A stretch of DNA of 27,752 nt from JBNLBT01 sp050303435 (GCA_050303435.1 JBNLBT010000041.1:1-27752); one strand, 5' to 3'; numbered from the stretch's first letter, positions 16,258 to 24,174 are shown. The notes: a model not told the origin generated them from the sequence alone. Numbers and translations: made by a program.

Positions 16258-16288
16258 ACTGCAGCCAGCCTGAGTTGATCGCTGCAGT
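16258..16288 (+). terminator. Inverted repeat after CSLREA paralog B
   Basis: ACTGCAGC (16258-16265) and GCTGCAGT (16281-16288) are a perfect 8-bp inverted repeat with a 15-base loop, five bases after the stop codon. No T-run follows, so it is an RNA hairpin that may protect the 3' end or help termination, or a protein-binding site. Confidence 0.4.
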
Positions 16289-16491
16289 GAATTCACGGGC
16301 CGAATGGCGTTCACGTGTGTGCGGAATTGTCAGCATGGTCCGTGTGTTTTGCCGTATTCATGGGGTTTATTGAACAAAGCCGCTGAGGTTCCGACCGGCG
16401 GGCGTTTATACTTTGCAGACTGTCCACCGCGAGCACGTCATCAGTATTCCATGCGAATTGATTGGCTGCGCCGTCCGGGCACGGGAGAATA

Positions 16492-17343
16492 ATGATGTTC
16501 AATGATTTATTGATGACGCAGCTGAAACGCCTGGCGATGCAGCTGCCTTTGCTGCCGGCTTTGGCCTGGGGTCTGGTGTGGGGCCTCAGTGAATGGCGTC
16601 TGACACCAGCGACGCAGACGCATGTTTTTGAGTTCGATGCCACGCTGAACGACGCGGTGTTGCAGCGCGGCGAACATTTGCTGCGCACGCGCGGGTGTTT
16701 CGGTTGCCATGGGCAGCGCCTGCAGGGCCGCGATTTCTCCCATGTATGGGACTGGGTGGACGTGGCGGTGGCGCCCAATCTGGTGCAGCACGCGCGCACG
16801 CAAGCGCCAGAGGCGGTGGCCCGCGCCATTCGCGCGGGGATCTCGGCGCAGGGGCGCTCGCTGTTCAGCATGCCGGCCTATTCGTTCACTTTGCTGAGCG
16901 ACTCCGACATCTCAGCGATGATCCAGTTCATGCGCCACGCGCCCTTGCATGAGGTGCCGCTGCCCTCCGCACGGCTGGGCTGGCGCGCGCGCTGGAGCCT
17001 GATCACCGGTGAGGAGACGGCCATGCCGGAGTGGGTGGCGCGCGTGCCGGCGCTGGCGCACGCGGGTGAGGATTCGGCCGCAGCGCGCGGCGAATACCTG
17101 GCAAAAACCACCTGCATCGAATGCCACGGCATGGATTTGCTTGGCGACGCGCTGAATGGCGTGCCGCCGTTGACCGTGCTCAAGGGCTATGACCGCGCGC
17201 AGTTCGGACGCCTGTTGCACGAAGGCCTGAGCGCCGGCGGTCGCCCGGTCACGGGCCTGATGCAACGCGTGGTCGGCGATCGATTTTCTTATCTGAGCGA
17301 GGCCGAGCTGGACGATTTGTGGTCTTTTCTGCGCACATTGTGA
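16492..17343 (+). CDS. Membrane-anchored diheme cytochrome c
   Basis: The 283-residue protein has one N-terminal hydrophobic helix ('LPLLPALAWGLVWGLSEW', about residues 18-35), probably an uncleaved anchor, and two cytochrome c domains. The heme-binding motifs are 'CFGCH' (C69, C72, H73) and 'CIECH' (C208, C211, H212). Candidate axial methionines are M127 in 'SMPAY' and M257 in 'TGLMQRV'. It should sit on the periplasmic face and pass electrons, as do cytochrome subunits of alcohol or sorbose dehydrogenases, but no dehydrogenase gene is adjacent, so its partner is unknown. Two consecutive ATGs (16492 and 16495) follow a GGGAGA ribosome-binding site; the second has the better spacing. The 238-base upstream region has a TATACT (16407-16412) that could be a -10, but no matching -35. 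Confidence 0.88.
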   Translation: MMFNDLLMTQLKRLAMQLPLLPALAWGLVWGLSEWRLTPATQTHVFEFDATLNDAVLQRGEHLLRTRGCFGCHGQRLQGRDFSHVWDWVDVAVAPNLVQHARTQAPEAVARAIRAGISAQGRSLFSMPAYSFTLLSDSDISAMIQFMRHAPLHEVPLPSARLGWRARWSLITGEETAMPEWVARVPALAHAGEDSAAARGEYLAKTTCIECHGMDLLGDALNGVPPLTVLKGYDRAQFGRLLHEGLSAGGRPVTGLMQRVVGDRFSYLSEAELDDLWSFLRTL

Positions 17344-17364
17344 ATCATCTCAATGACTCTGTGA

Positions 17365-17380
17365 GCGCTGAGTCTAGCGC
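17365..17380 (+). terminator. Possible terminator after the cytochrome gene
   Basis: GCGCT (17365-17369) and AGCGC (17376-17380) form a 5-bp GC-rich stem with a six-base loop, followed by AATTCTTTC. It lies 22 bases after the stop codon. The stem is short and the T-run broken. Confidence 0.35.
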
Positions 17381-17536
17381 AATTCTTTCATCGCCTGTGT
17401 GGTGGCATGCAGGTGCAGCGCACCACCATCCCTGCGATCACTGACGCAGTGTGTCGCATGCGGCGGTGCGCGGGGGTCAAATCGCCCTTCATGGCCATCG
17501 ATGTGGATTTGAATGCGCGGCTGAGCGATGTTGCAC

Positions 17537-17565
17537 TTGTCGCGCGGAGGGGTGTTTGATAGACT
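17537..17565 (+). promoter_or_regulatory. Promoter of the lamin-tail-domain protein gene
   Basis: TTGTCG (17537-17542), a 17-base spacer and TAGACT (17560-17565) match the TTGTnn-N17-TAGAnT pattern seen at other genes here. The leader would be about 22 bases, containing the AGGGGGT ribosome-binding site. Confidence 0.5.
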
Positions 17566-17594
17566 GGCATCGGGATATTCAGGGGGTACACTTC

Positions 17595-19601
17595 ATGTTC
17601 AGATCCATTCTGGTCTTGTGCGCAGGCATGGCGTGCGCAGGCACTTTTTTTTCCAATGCGGCCATCGCCGGCGGCGATGAAATTTTCATCAGCGGATTCG
17701 AACCGCGTTTCAGCGTGGGTGGTGAAATCACCGGGCTGAGTGGTCTCGGTGAAACACTCAATCTCAGCTTGAACGGTCAAGAAGTGCAGATGCACAGCAG
17801 CGATGGCCTGTTCACCTTCAGCACACTGGTGGAAACCGGACAGGCCTATGTGGTTGAGACCGATCATGCCGGCTGCGCAGTGCTCAACGGCAGCGGAGTG
17901 ATGGGCTTGGCGCCGGTCAGTGATGTGCAGGTGGATTGCCCGGAATTTGTCACCGTGTACGACGTCAAACAGGGCCTGGTGGATGGCCGCGTGGCTTTGA
18001 GCAACCTGCTGGTGACTTCGTGCCGCATTGACGCCGGTTACCATGTTCAGACCGTGCCGGGCGACGTGGATTTTCAGGGCAGCGATCATTCCGCGGCGTT
18101 TGTGTTTGATGGCGGCGCCGATTGCATCGCCGTGCAGCCGGGCGATCGCGTGGACCTGAATCCGGCGGATGTGAATGACTTTTTTGGTGAGATTCAACTC
18201 ATCAACGCCGTCGCTGCAGTCACTGCTACGGGTCAGCCGTTGCCGGCGCCGGTGCTGACCACGCCGGCGGCGCTGGTCGGTGCTGTGGCCGACCCGTTGA
18301 ACGCCGTACTGGTGGAAGTGCAGAATGTCACCGTGACAGCTTTGCCGGGCGGGGATCAATTTCTCATCGACGACGATTTGCCGGTGGAGGGGCGCAACTA
18401 TCTGATCAATCCATTCCCGGAAATCAACGACACTTTCCTGGCCGTTCGGGGCCCCTTAAGTTTTCACCTGGGTGAAAATAAAATTCAGCCGCGCTTCGCT
18501 GAGGATCTGGTGGTGGTGCCGCGGCTGGTGATCAATGAGGTCAACTATGACATGCTCGGCGCTGTTGAGAGTGCTGAGTTTGTCGAATTGTTCAATCCCA
18601 CTCACCAGAATCTGAACCTGGATGATCTGTCGGTGTACCTGGTCAACGGCAGCACCAATGCAGTGTACCTTGAAGTGCCACTGACCGGTGACTTGCCAGG
18701 TCTGGGCTACGCGGTGCTCGGTGGCACAGATGTGACGGTGCCGCCCGGTGCGCTGTTTTTCCTGCAGAGCGACAATTTTATTCAAAACGGCTCGCCGGAT
18801 GGATTGGCCGTCGCCGATTCGCTCACCGAGACCGTGTTTGATGCCTTGTCCTATGAGGGCGAGATCACCGCCGCCGATCTGGGATTCACAGGGACGGTGA
18901 ATTTGGTTGAAGGGGTGGCCACCCTGGCGATGGACGACGGCGACGGCTCGCTGGCGCGCATCGCCAATGGCGTTGACACCGACAACGCGGTGGACGACTG
19001 GCAGCAGGTGCCGCTGGTCACGCCGGGCTCGGTCAACACCGAACTGGACACATTCAATACGCTGTGGATCAATGAAGTCGACTACGACAACGTCGGCGCC
19101 GACAACGACGAATTCGTGGAGATTTACAATTACGGTCCATCGCCGGTTGATTTGACCAACATTTCGCTGGTGCTGGTGAACGGCTCGTCGACCGTCAATG
19201 CGGAATACGACCGCATCGCTCTGGCGTCGATCGGCGTGCTGAATCCGGGTGAATACCTGGTGGTGGGTTCGCCCTCGCTGCTGGCCACGGTGCCGGTTGC
19301 AGTGCCGACGGTGGCCTTTGCCAGCGCGAGCAACAGCATTCAGAACGGTGCGCCGGATGCGGTGGCGCTGGTGGATTTTGCCGGCCTGACGGTGATCGAT
19401 GCCTTGTCCTACGAGGGCGAAGTGATCGACCCGTCGATTCCGGGGTTGCCTTCACCGGTGGTGCTGGTCTCCGGCACCGCCACCAGCGCAGCGGATTCCA
19501 ACAGCCTGGCAGGTTCCATCGTGCGCGTGTCCGACAGCGGCGATGACGACAGCGATTTTCAATTCTCGGGCACGCCGACGCCGGGTGCAGCCAACCTGTG
19601 A
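17595..19601 (+). CDS. Secreted lamin-tail-domain protein with N-terminal IF-x-SGFE motif
   Basis: The 668-residue protein has a signal peptide ending 'SNAAIA' (cleavage near residue 25), immediately followed by 'GGDEIFISGFEPRF' (26-39), which is the motif other proteins here carry at the C-terminus. Next comes a small beta domain (about 41-116) of the type G-L-x-G-x-x-x-x-L-x-L-N-G, then a beta-rich OB-like stretch (about 117-305). Two lamin-tail domains end the protein: 'LVINEVNYDMLG..EFVELFNP' from about 311, and 'LWINEVDYDNVGADNDEFVEIYN' from about 490. Both contain 'FDALSYEGE' or 'IDALSYEGE', so they are internal duplicates. Bacterial lamin-tail domains occur on secreted proteins and nucleases; no nuclease residues were seen. 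ATG 17595 is preferred over the upstream open frame because of the AGGGGGT ribosome-binding site, the predicted promoter and the signal peptide. It converges on an ECF sigma gene only 16 bases away. Confidence 0.85.
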   Translation: MFRSILVLCAGMACAGTFFSNAAIAGGDEIFISGFEPRFSVGGEITGLSGLGETLNLSLNGQEVQMHSSDGLFTFSTLVETGQAYVVETDHAGCAVLNGSGVMGLAPVSDVQVDCPEFVTVYDVKQGLVDGRVALSNLLVTSCRIDAGYHVQTVPGDVDFQGSDHSAAFVFDGGADCIAVQPGDRVDLNPADVNDFFGEIQLINAVAAVTATGQPLPAPVLTTPAALVGAVADPLNAVLVEVQNVTVTALPGGDQFLIDDDLPVEGRNYLINPFPEINDTFLAVRGPLSFHLGENKIQPRFAEDLVVVPRLVINEVNYDMLGAVESAEFVELFNPTHQNLNLDDLSVYLVNGSTNAVYLEVPLTGDLPGLGYAVLGGTDVTVPPGALFFLQSDNFIQNGSPDGLAVADSLTETVFDALSYEGEITAADLGFTGTVNLVEGVATLAMDDGDGSLARIANGVDTDNAVDDWQQVPLVTPGSVNTELDTFNTLWINEVDYDNVGADNDEFVEIYNYGPSPVDLTNISLVLVNGSSTVNAEYDRIALASIGVLNPGEYLVVGSPSLLATVPVAVPTVAFASASNSIQNGAPDAVALVDFAGLTVIDALSYEGEVIDPSIPGLPSPVVLVSGTATSAADSNSLAGSIVRVSDSGDDDSDFQFSGTPTPGAANL

Positions 19602-19609
19602 GGCGCGTG

Positions 19610-19629
19610 CGCGGCCGTCACTGGCCGCG
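19610..19629. terminator. GC hairpin between convergent genes
   Basis: CGCGGCC (19610-19616) and GGCCGCG (19623-19629) form a perfect 7-bp stem with a six-base loop. It lies exactly where the lamin-tail gene (stop at 19601) and the sigma gene (stop at 19618-19620, inside the loop) meet. It could act in both directions, but there is no T-run on either side. Confidence 0.4.
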
Positions 19630-20190
19630 GATTTCCAGCGCCAACCATTTGCGTGCGCGCTGCCAGTAGCGGCGCACGCTGCGTTCGGTGACGCCGAGGG
19701 CTTCGGCGGTTTCGGCGTCTGAGTAGCCGGCGAAGTATTTGCACTCCACGGTGGCGGCCAGCACCGGTTCAATCTCGGCGAGTTTTTTCACCGCGCGATC
19801 CACCGCGATGATTTCCATGCGGTTGTCGGCCCAGGTGGCGGCCGCCTTGGACAGCGTGGTGTGCAGCAGATCGCCGCCGCGTTTCAGTCGGCCCTTGGCC
19901 TTGATCTGATCCAGAATCAACTGCCGCATGGCGGTGGCGGAAATGGCCAGAAAATGTTGGCGGTTCTCTGCGTTGAGTTGCGCCGCGCTGGCGAATTTCA
20001 GGTACAGCTCGTGCACCAGCTCGGTGCCCGAGGCGGTTTTCTGGTTGTATTTGAACAGCTGGTTGTTGGCCAGCCGGCACAACTGCTCGTACATGCCCTC
20101 CAGCACGTGATGCAGCGCCAGTTCATCGCCGTCCCGATAGGCGTTCAGGTGGCGGGTGATGTGTTCGACTGTGTGGGGTGTGTCGTTCAT
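19618..20190 (-). CDS. ECF sigma factor, TIGR02999-like (third in window)
   Basis: The 190-residue protein belongs to the same group as the factor at 3579-4166: sigma-2 'HFLAISATAMRQLILDQIKAK' and sigma-4 'VLAATVECKYFAGYSDAETA' with recognition helix 'GVTERSVRRYWQRARKWLAL'. At the position of the acidic DAED-like motif it has S54-G55-T56-E57 before 'LVHELYLKF', so a single acidic residue and one threonine. The frame is open to 20421, but ATG 20190 matches the family's N-terminus; no strong ribosome-binding site is seen. A TAAAAT (20264-20259) may be its -10. No kinase or anti-sigma gene adjoins it. Its neighbours are a TonB receptor upstream on the same strand and a secreted lamin-tail protein convergent. 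It may be controlled by a kinase encoded elsewhere, possibly one of the two here (inference). Confidence 0.87.
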   Translation of the reverse strand: MNDTPHTVEHITRHLNAYRDGDELALHHVLEGMYEQLCRLANNQLFKYNQKTASGTELVHELYLKFASAAQLNAENRQHFLAISATAMRQLILDQIKAKGRLKRGGDLLHTTLSKAAATWADNRMEIIAVDRAVKKLAEIEPVLAATVECKYFAGYSDAETAEALGVTERSVRRYWQRARKWLALEIRGQ

Positions 20191-20502
20191 GTCGTCTGTT
20201 TCAAGGTTGCAATGAATTGGCCCGGCTTTGGCGCGCCTGGCTGGCGCGAACTGAACGCATTTTAACCCAGATGCGCGCGCATTTCTGCCGACCGCTTCGC
20301 ACAATGTCGTGTGGCCTGTGCGCCGGCTGCCGTTTTGTCCTTGTACTCTTGACGCTGTACGGGGGCAGTCTCCATCTCCTGAGGCAGGGTGGGGCTTTGT
20401 CGAATGGTTGGGATCGACCACCGAGCGGGTTTAACAAAAGCGCCATCGAAGTTGCTGGGGCTGAATGTTAATTTTCTGAGTAATGGGGCCGGGTTGCAGA
20501 CC
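20191..20502 (-). other. 312-base gap between the TonB receptor and sigma genes
   Basis: I see no convincing gene here. The sigma reading frame extends through part of it (to 20421), but the composition of that extension (Arg, Pro and Gly rich, no domain) argues against coding. A TAAAAT at 20264-20259 on the minus strand could be the -10 of the sigma gene with a leader of about 62 bases; no good -35 stands 17 bases before it. No clear terminator for the TonB receptor gene was found. Confidence 0.3.
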
Positions 20503-22572
20503 TCACCAGTTCATCAGCCAGCTCAGGCGCACATCACGGCCACTGCCGGGCAGCCTGAATCTTTGCAGGTCATTGGGGTCAAAACCGACATCCACGTTGA
20601 GGTTGTTGCGATTGTAGCCATTGGTGTGTTCGTAGTAACGTTTGTCCAAGGCATTGAAAATGGCCAATTTCACAATGTGGTTGTCGCCGAATTTTCTCGA
20701 GGTGTTGAGATTCAGTAACCCGAAGCCTGGCGTGCTGCGCTCGGCGTTGGTATCGGAAACACGGTTTTGACGTTTTACGCCCAGCAGTTCTGCTGAGAAT
20801 TGCCAGGCATCCAAATGATATTGCAACCCAAAACGGCTGCTGAATGGTGCGATCCGATACAGATTATCGTCGATGTCGCGTCGTTCCCCGCGCACCAGCG
20901 TGGTGACGTTGTTTAAAGTGAGGCGATCACTGGCTTGATAGCGGATGTCGGCATCCAGGCCGTACAGTTGGGCATCGACATTGCTGTATCGCAATGTGCC
21001 TTCCGGTGCCGGCATGACGGTGTTGGGGGTGCCCTGAATGTAGTCGTCAATGCGTTGCAGGAAGACATGTGGGGACACGCGCCAGGGGCCGCGGGAATAA
21101 TTCATGCCCCATTCCAACTGCACCGCGCGTTCCGGGTCCAGATTGGGATCTCCCAGATATTGCCGGCCATCGGCCAGTCCCGCGGTGGCTTCCAGTGGCA
21201 GCCACAAATAACGTTCCTGATGGCTTGGTGCCCGATGTTTGACAGACAGCCCGTACTCAAAGGCCATGGCATCATTCAACGCATGGTGCCATTGCAGTGA
21301 CAGGTCCACATGGTCATCGCTGCGATCGCGGTCTGATTGATTGAAACGGTCTTGCAGGGTTCGGTGCAGCTGGCCCATGGCTGTGTCCATCAGCGACACC
21401 GTGCTGAACACATCGGCAGCGTCTGTGTTGACCCGGGTCCAGCGCAGGCCGGCCGTCAGCCGGTGTCTTGCAGCCAGGGCATGCGTCCATTCTGCAAACA
21501 CACTGCTGCGTTGTCTTTCAGTGTCAAAATTGATGATGTTGAACTGGGTGTTTTCCGGATTGCTGATCAAGGCGTCATTGTCGGTGGCATCCCAGGCCAG
21601 CCCCAGGTGCCAGCCGTTTGCGCCGCTTTCTTTTTCGGCTTCAAACACCACGCGTCGATGGGTGACTTCTGTGTAGGATTCGCGTTGCAAGCCCGCCGTG
21701 GTGTTGCGATGGCGGTGATTGTCCATCACGTGTTCGGTGTTCTGGTAGGACCAGGTATTGGACAGTGACCAGCCGGAAGCCAGCACATGTGCCCAGTCAA
21801 GGGCGGTGATGCCGCCACGCGCATAGGTGATGTCCATGGGCAGTGAAGGTGTACCCGTTTCCCCGGTGTCATTGTAATTCCAGTTCAGGCGCACGCTGCC
21901 GCCATCCGTTTTATAACCGTATGCTGCGGTGTAATAGCGGCGGTCCAGACCGGTGAACACATTGTGGCCGCCGGGAAAGCTCACATTGTCCCCGCTTTCA
22001 TCATCAATGCCCACTTGCCAGGCGTGGCGGTTGCTCCTGTGTGCCAGCATCAGCGCAGCGGTTTGCCCATCGTTGGCGCTGGACATGCCCAGACGTGCGT
22101 TGCCGCTGAAGCCTTCGGGGTTGTCTAGCACCGAACGCGTGAGCACGTTGATGCGTCCACCGAGTGTTTCGATGCCCTGGCTGACCGGTGTGATGCCACG
22201 TTGCAATGTCACCGCTTCAACCAGAGTGGATGGCACGTGACTCATCGCTGCATCCATGGAATTGCTGCACGATTCCATCACTTGTATACCGTCTGCCTGC
22301 ACATTGACCCGTGAGCCAAACAAACCACGGTACTGGGCGATGCCGCTGAGAGCGCCGTTGCGATTCACCGTCGCACCGGGCATGTTTTTGAGAATTTCCG
22401 CTGTATCCGTCAGAATGCTTGATTCCTCGGGAAATAACTTCACTTCACTTGATTCTGCTTGATCGCCCAGAACCTGAATCTCTTCCAGATCGGTCGCAAC
22501 GGTGGAATTGTTTTGTGCCAGCGCAGCAGCGCACGCCAATAAGCCGGGATAAACCCATTGAATGTATTTCAT
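20503..22572 (-). CDS. TonB-dependent outer-membrane receptor
   Basis: The 689-residue protein starts with a signal peptide ('MKYIQWVYPGLLACAAALAQ'), followed by a TonB-box-like 'EEIQVLGD' (about 30-37), a plug domain ('ILKNMPGATVNRNGALSGIA', 'VQADGIQVMESCSNSMDAAM', 'LQRGITPVSQGIETLGGRIN') and a beta-barrel of about 540 residues. The last residue is an aromatic (W) of the type needed for Bam-mediated insertion. It imports a substrate across the outer membrane with TonB energy. The plug's 'CSNSMD' and the barrel's 'RYLWLPLEATAGLADGR' suggest the copper/metal receptor branch, but I am not sure of the substrate. ATG 22572 is chosen because it begins the signal peptide; the frame is open to 23124, but that would overlap the divergent gene at 22868. 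A TTGACA (22671-22666) upstream lacks a fitting -10. Confidence 0.9.
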   Translation of the reverse strand: MKYIQWVYPGLLACAAALAQNNSTVATDLEEIQVLGDQAESSEVKLFPEESSILTDTAEILKNMPGATVNRNGALSGIAQYRGLFGSRVNVQADGIQVMESCSNSMDAAMSHVPSTLVEAVTLQRGITPVSQGIETLGGRINVLTRSVLDNPEGFSGNARLGMSSANDGQTAALMLAHRSNRHAWQVGIDDESGDNVSFPGGHNVFTGLDRRYYTAAYGYKTDGGSVRLNWNYNDTGETGTPSLPMDITYARGGITALDWAHVLASGWSLSNTWSYQNTEHVMDNHRHRNTTAGLQRESYTEVTHRRVVFEAEKESGANGWHLGLAWDATDNDALISNPENTQFNIINFDTERQRSSVFAEWTHALAARHRLTAGLRWTRVNTDAADVFSTVSLMDTAMGQLHRTLQDRFNQSDRDRSDDHVDLSLQWHHALNDAMAFEYGLSVKHRAPSHQERYLWLPLEATAGLADGRQYLGDPNLDPERAVQLEWGMNYSRGPWRVSPHVFLQRIDDYIQGTPNTVMPAPEGTLRYSNVDAQLYGLDADIRYQASDRLTLNNVTTLVRGERRDIDDNLYRIAPFSSRFGLQYHLDAWQFSAELLGVKRQNRVSDTNAERSTPGFGLLNLNTSRKFGDNHIVKLAIFNALDKRYYEHTNGYNRNNLNVDVGFDPNDLQRFRLPGSGRDVRLSWLMNW

Positions 22573-22717
22573 GGTCTCACATGTCTTGATTGAGTCGCGA
22601 TTGCAATCACACCCGGCAAATTCAGGCCAGAGATGGGCTGAGGCCTTTACAAGGTCAGACCCCATTGTCAATGACGACTGATTGAAAAACGCCAGAATTT
22701 TACCGGCTGCTGCATGA

Positions 22718-22822
22718 CATGAGAATGTGGCAAATTGTCGCAGTCCATGCGCAGTCCCGATCGCAGCGATTCTGTCATTCGTCTCATGCACAATGCATTG
22801 ATAGCAGACCGCTTGTCTCATG
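22718..22822. repeat. Three copies of TCTCATG in the divergent control region
   Basis: The 295-base region between the divergent genes at 22572 and 22868 contains TCTCATG at 22782-22788 and 22816-22822 and its reverse complement CATGAGA at 22718-22724. The third copy overlaps the -35 of the rightward promoter. These could be operator sites for a shared regulator, for instance a metal regulator. Seven bases is short, so chance is not excluded. Confidence 0.25.
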
Positions 22823-22841
22823 GGTGCATGTTCGCTAGAAT
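22813..22841 (+). promoter_or_regulatory. Promoter of the membrane protein-lipoprotein pair
   Basis: TTGTCT (22813-22818), a 17-base spacer and TAGAAT (22836-22841). The leader to the ATG at 22868 would be about 20 bases and contain GGCGGGAA as ribosome-binding site. This is one of the clearest promoters in the window. Confidence 0.6.
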
Positions 22842-22867
22842 GATGGCATTCAATGGCGGGAAAGCCG

Positions 22868-23263
22868 ATGAAACTGTTCATTCTGAAATACACCTTGCCA
22901 GCCCTGAATCTCCTGGCTGCGGCGCTGACGCTGATGCCGGTTTGGTTTGATTTGAATGCGCTCAACAACGCATCCTGGGTTGTGTATATTTTTCCCGTTC
23001 TGTGTTTGGCCAATGTGAGCGTTTTACTCATGGAGGCGCCTTTGCTGGTCATGAGATGGGTGTTGGGTTTTGACCGGGTGTGGTTTTTCCTGGGTGTCAT
23101 CGTGTTGACCGTGCACATGTTCATGTTTAAAGAGTTGGGCCAATGGAGCTGGGGTCAGATGGCCTTTGAATTTGTGTCGGCCTCATGGCCGGTGGTGTTG
23201 TTGCTGGCCAATGCACTGGTGCTGGGGCGTCGGGTCTCTGCCCATGCAGTGACCCATGGTTGA
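22868..23263 (+). CDS. Small four-helix integral membrane protein
   Basis: The 131-residue protein has four hydrophobic segments: 'YTLPALNLLAAALTLMPVWF' (about 8-27), 'VVYIFPVLCLANVSVLLMEA' (38-57), 'VWFFLGVIVLTVHMFMF' (71-87) and 'WPVVLLLANALVLG' (106-119). I do not recognise the family and see no catalytic motif. ATG 22868 is preferred over the in-frame ATG at 22853 because GGCGGGAA is correctly spaced before it. The stop overlaps the start of a lipoprotein gene by eight bases, so both are probably made together and may function together in the envelope. It is divergent from the TonB receptor gene, with which it shares a control region. Confidence 0.75.
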   Translation: MKLFILKYTLPALNLLAAALTLMPVWFDLNALNNASWVVYIFPVLCLANVSVLLMEAPLLVMRWVLGFDRVWFFLGVIVLTVHMFMFKELGQWSWGQMAFEFVSASWPVVLLLANALVLGRRVSAHAVTHG

Positions 23264-24164
23264 GCTGTTCACCAAAGTCCATAAACGCACATGGCAAGTG
23301 TTGCTCACCCTGGCGCTGTGCCTGTGCTTGCTGGCCTGTCAATCGGGTAGGCCCGGCGCTGTGAAACTGTCGCACGACGATGTGGTGTTCAAGGGCATCG
23401 TGACACGCATTGACTGGCTGCTGGGACCCGGCGACACCGAGAACGCTGAGGCGGATTGGTATTTGACTGAATTTCATGTGTTGCAAAACATTCAAGGCGC
23501 GAATTCCACAGTGACAATACGGACGCCAATAGACGCGTATGATCGCTGTGCAGTGGATTTTATAGAGGGCGAGCCCTGGCTGGTTTTCGCCCGGCAAACC
23601 GGTGCTGCCAACGGGGCATTGTGGGCGGATCCATGTGGCCCCAGTGTATCGATGTTTGAGTTTGCCGACGATGAATTGAGCTGGCGACAAAAACGAGGTA
23701 GTGCAATGCTCGAGAAACTGCCACCTTTGCCTGCCACCGATGCATTGAAACTGGTGCATTTTTGGGACCATGTGCACGCCTACAACGGCTACACCGGCAC
23801 ATACACCCGCAAAACCTGTGCAGAAGAAGGGGATGTCAGTGTGCAGGTGAACTTGTCACCGGAGAGCCTGCAAGCTCTGGCCGATGTTCTGCAAGAAATT
23901 GATTTTTGGCGTGTGCCGGTCGAATTCTTGTTGGATTACAGCGGGCAGGACACCATCATCCTGAAATCTCCATGCGACTATCAGGTGCTGTGGGCGCAGT
24001 CGGGCGATCAATATCACTGGCTGGTATGGCGTTGTTACAATTTTCCGGACAGGAGCCAATCACTGGGTCACCGCTTGTTGGATTTCAGCGAATTGCTGGA
24101 GGACAGCCTGGCAGCGGCCGGTGCATTTGTGGACCTGCCTGAATCTGAATGCAGGTTCTATTGA
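23256..24164 (+). CDS. Lipoprotein with netrin/TIMP-like N-terminal domain
   Basis: The 302-residue protein begins with a lipoprotein signal peptide whose lipobox is 'LLAC' (modified cysteine C28), so it should be membrane-anchored in the envelope. The following part ('DDVVFKGIVTRIDW', 'EFHVLQNIQGANSTVTIRTP', 'YDRCAVDFIEGEPWLVFAR', 'WADPCGPS') has the pattern of the bacterial netrin/TIMP-like fold: 'VFKG.V' strand, 'G..V.I.T', then 'C...F..GE.WLVFA'. The C-terminal part (about 165-302) contains 'RKTCAEEG', 'ILKSPCDYQ' and a helical end; it resembles small domains of unknown function on lipoproteins. No enzymatic residues were identified. The ATG overlaps the stop of the upstream membrane-protein gene (ATGGTTGA). 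The gene ends ten bases from the convergent DUF502 gene, leaving no room for a separate terminator. Confidence 0.72.
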   Translation: MVELFTKVHKRTWQVLLTLALCLCLLACQSGRPGAVKLSHDDVVFKGIVTRIDWLLGPGDTENAEADWYLTEFHVLQNIQGANSTVTIRTPIDAYDRCAVDFIEGEPWLVFARQTGAANGALWADPCGPSVSMFEFADDELSWRQKRGSAMLEKLPPLPATDALKLVHFWDHVHAYNGYTGTYTRKTCAEEGDVSVQVNLSPESLQALADVLQEIDFWRVPVEFLLDYSGQDTIILKSPCDYQVLWAQSGDQYHWLVWRCYNFPDRSQSLGHRLLDFSELLEDSLAAAGAFVDLPESECRFY

Positions 24165-24174
24165 TGTGCGTAAC

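Noticed and set aside
19618..22572. FecI-FecR-TonB receptor type signalling cluster (sigma gene downstream of a TonB receptor)
   Set aside because: The sigma factor belongs to the TIGR02999-like group, not FecI. No FecR-like anti-sigma gene is present, and no N-terminal signalling domain is seen in the receptor, whose plug follows closely on the signal peptide.
22643..22671. TTGACA at 22671-22666 as promoter of the TonB receptor gene
   Set aside because: At 17 bases spacing the -10 would be AAAGGC, and other spacings give no acceptable hexamer.
22573..23124. N-terminal extension of the TonB receptor to 23124
   Set aside because: The extension lacks domain content, would place the signal peptide at residue 185 and would overlap the divergent membrane-protein gene at 22868.
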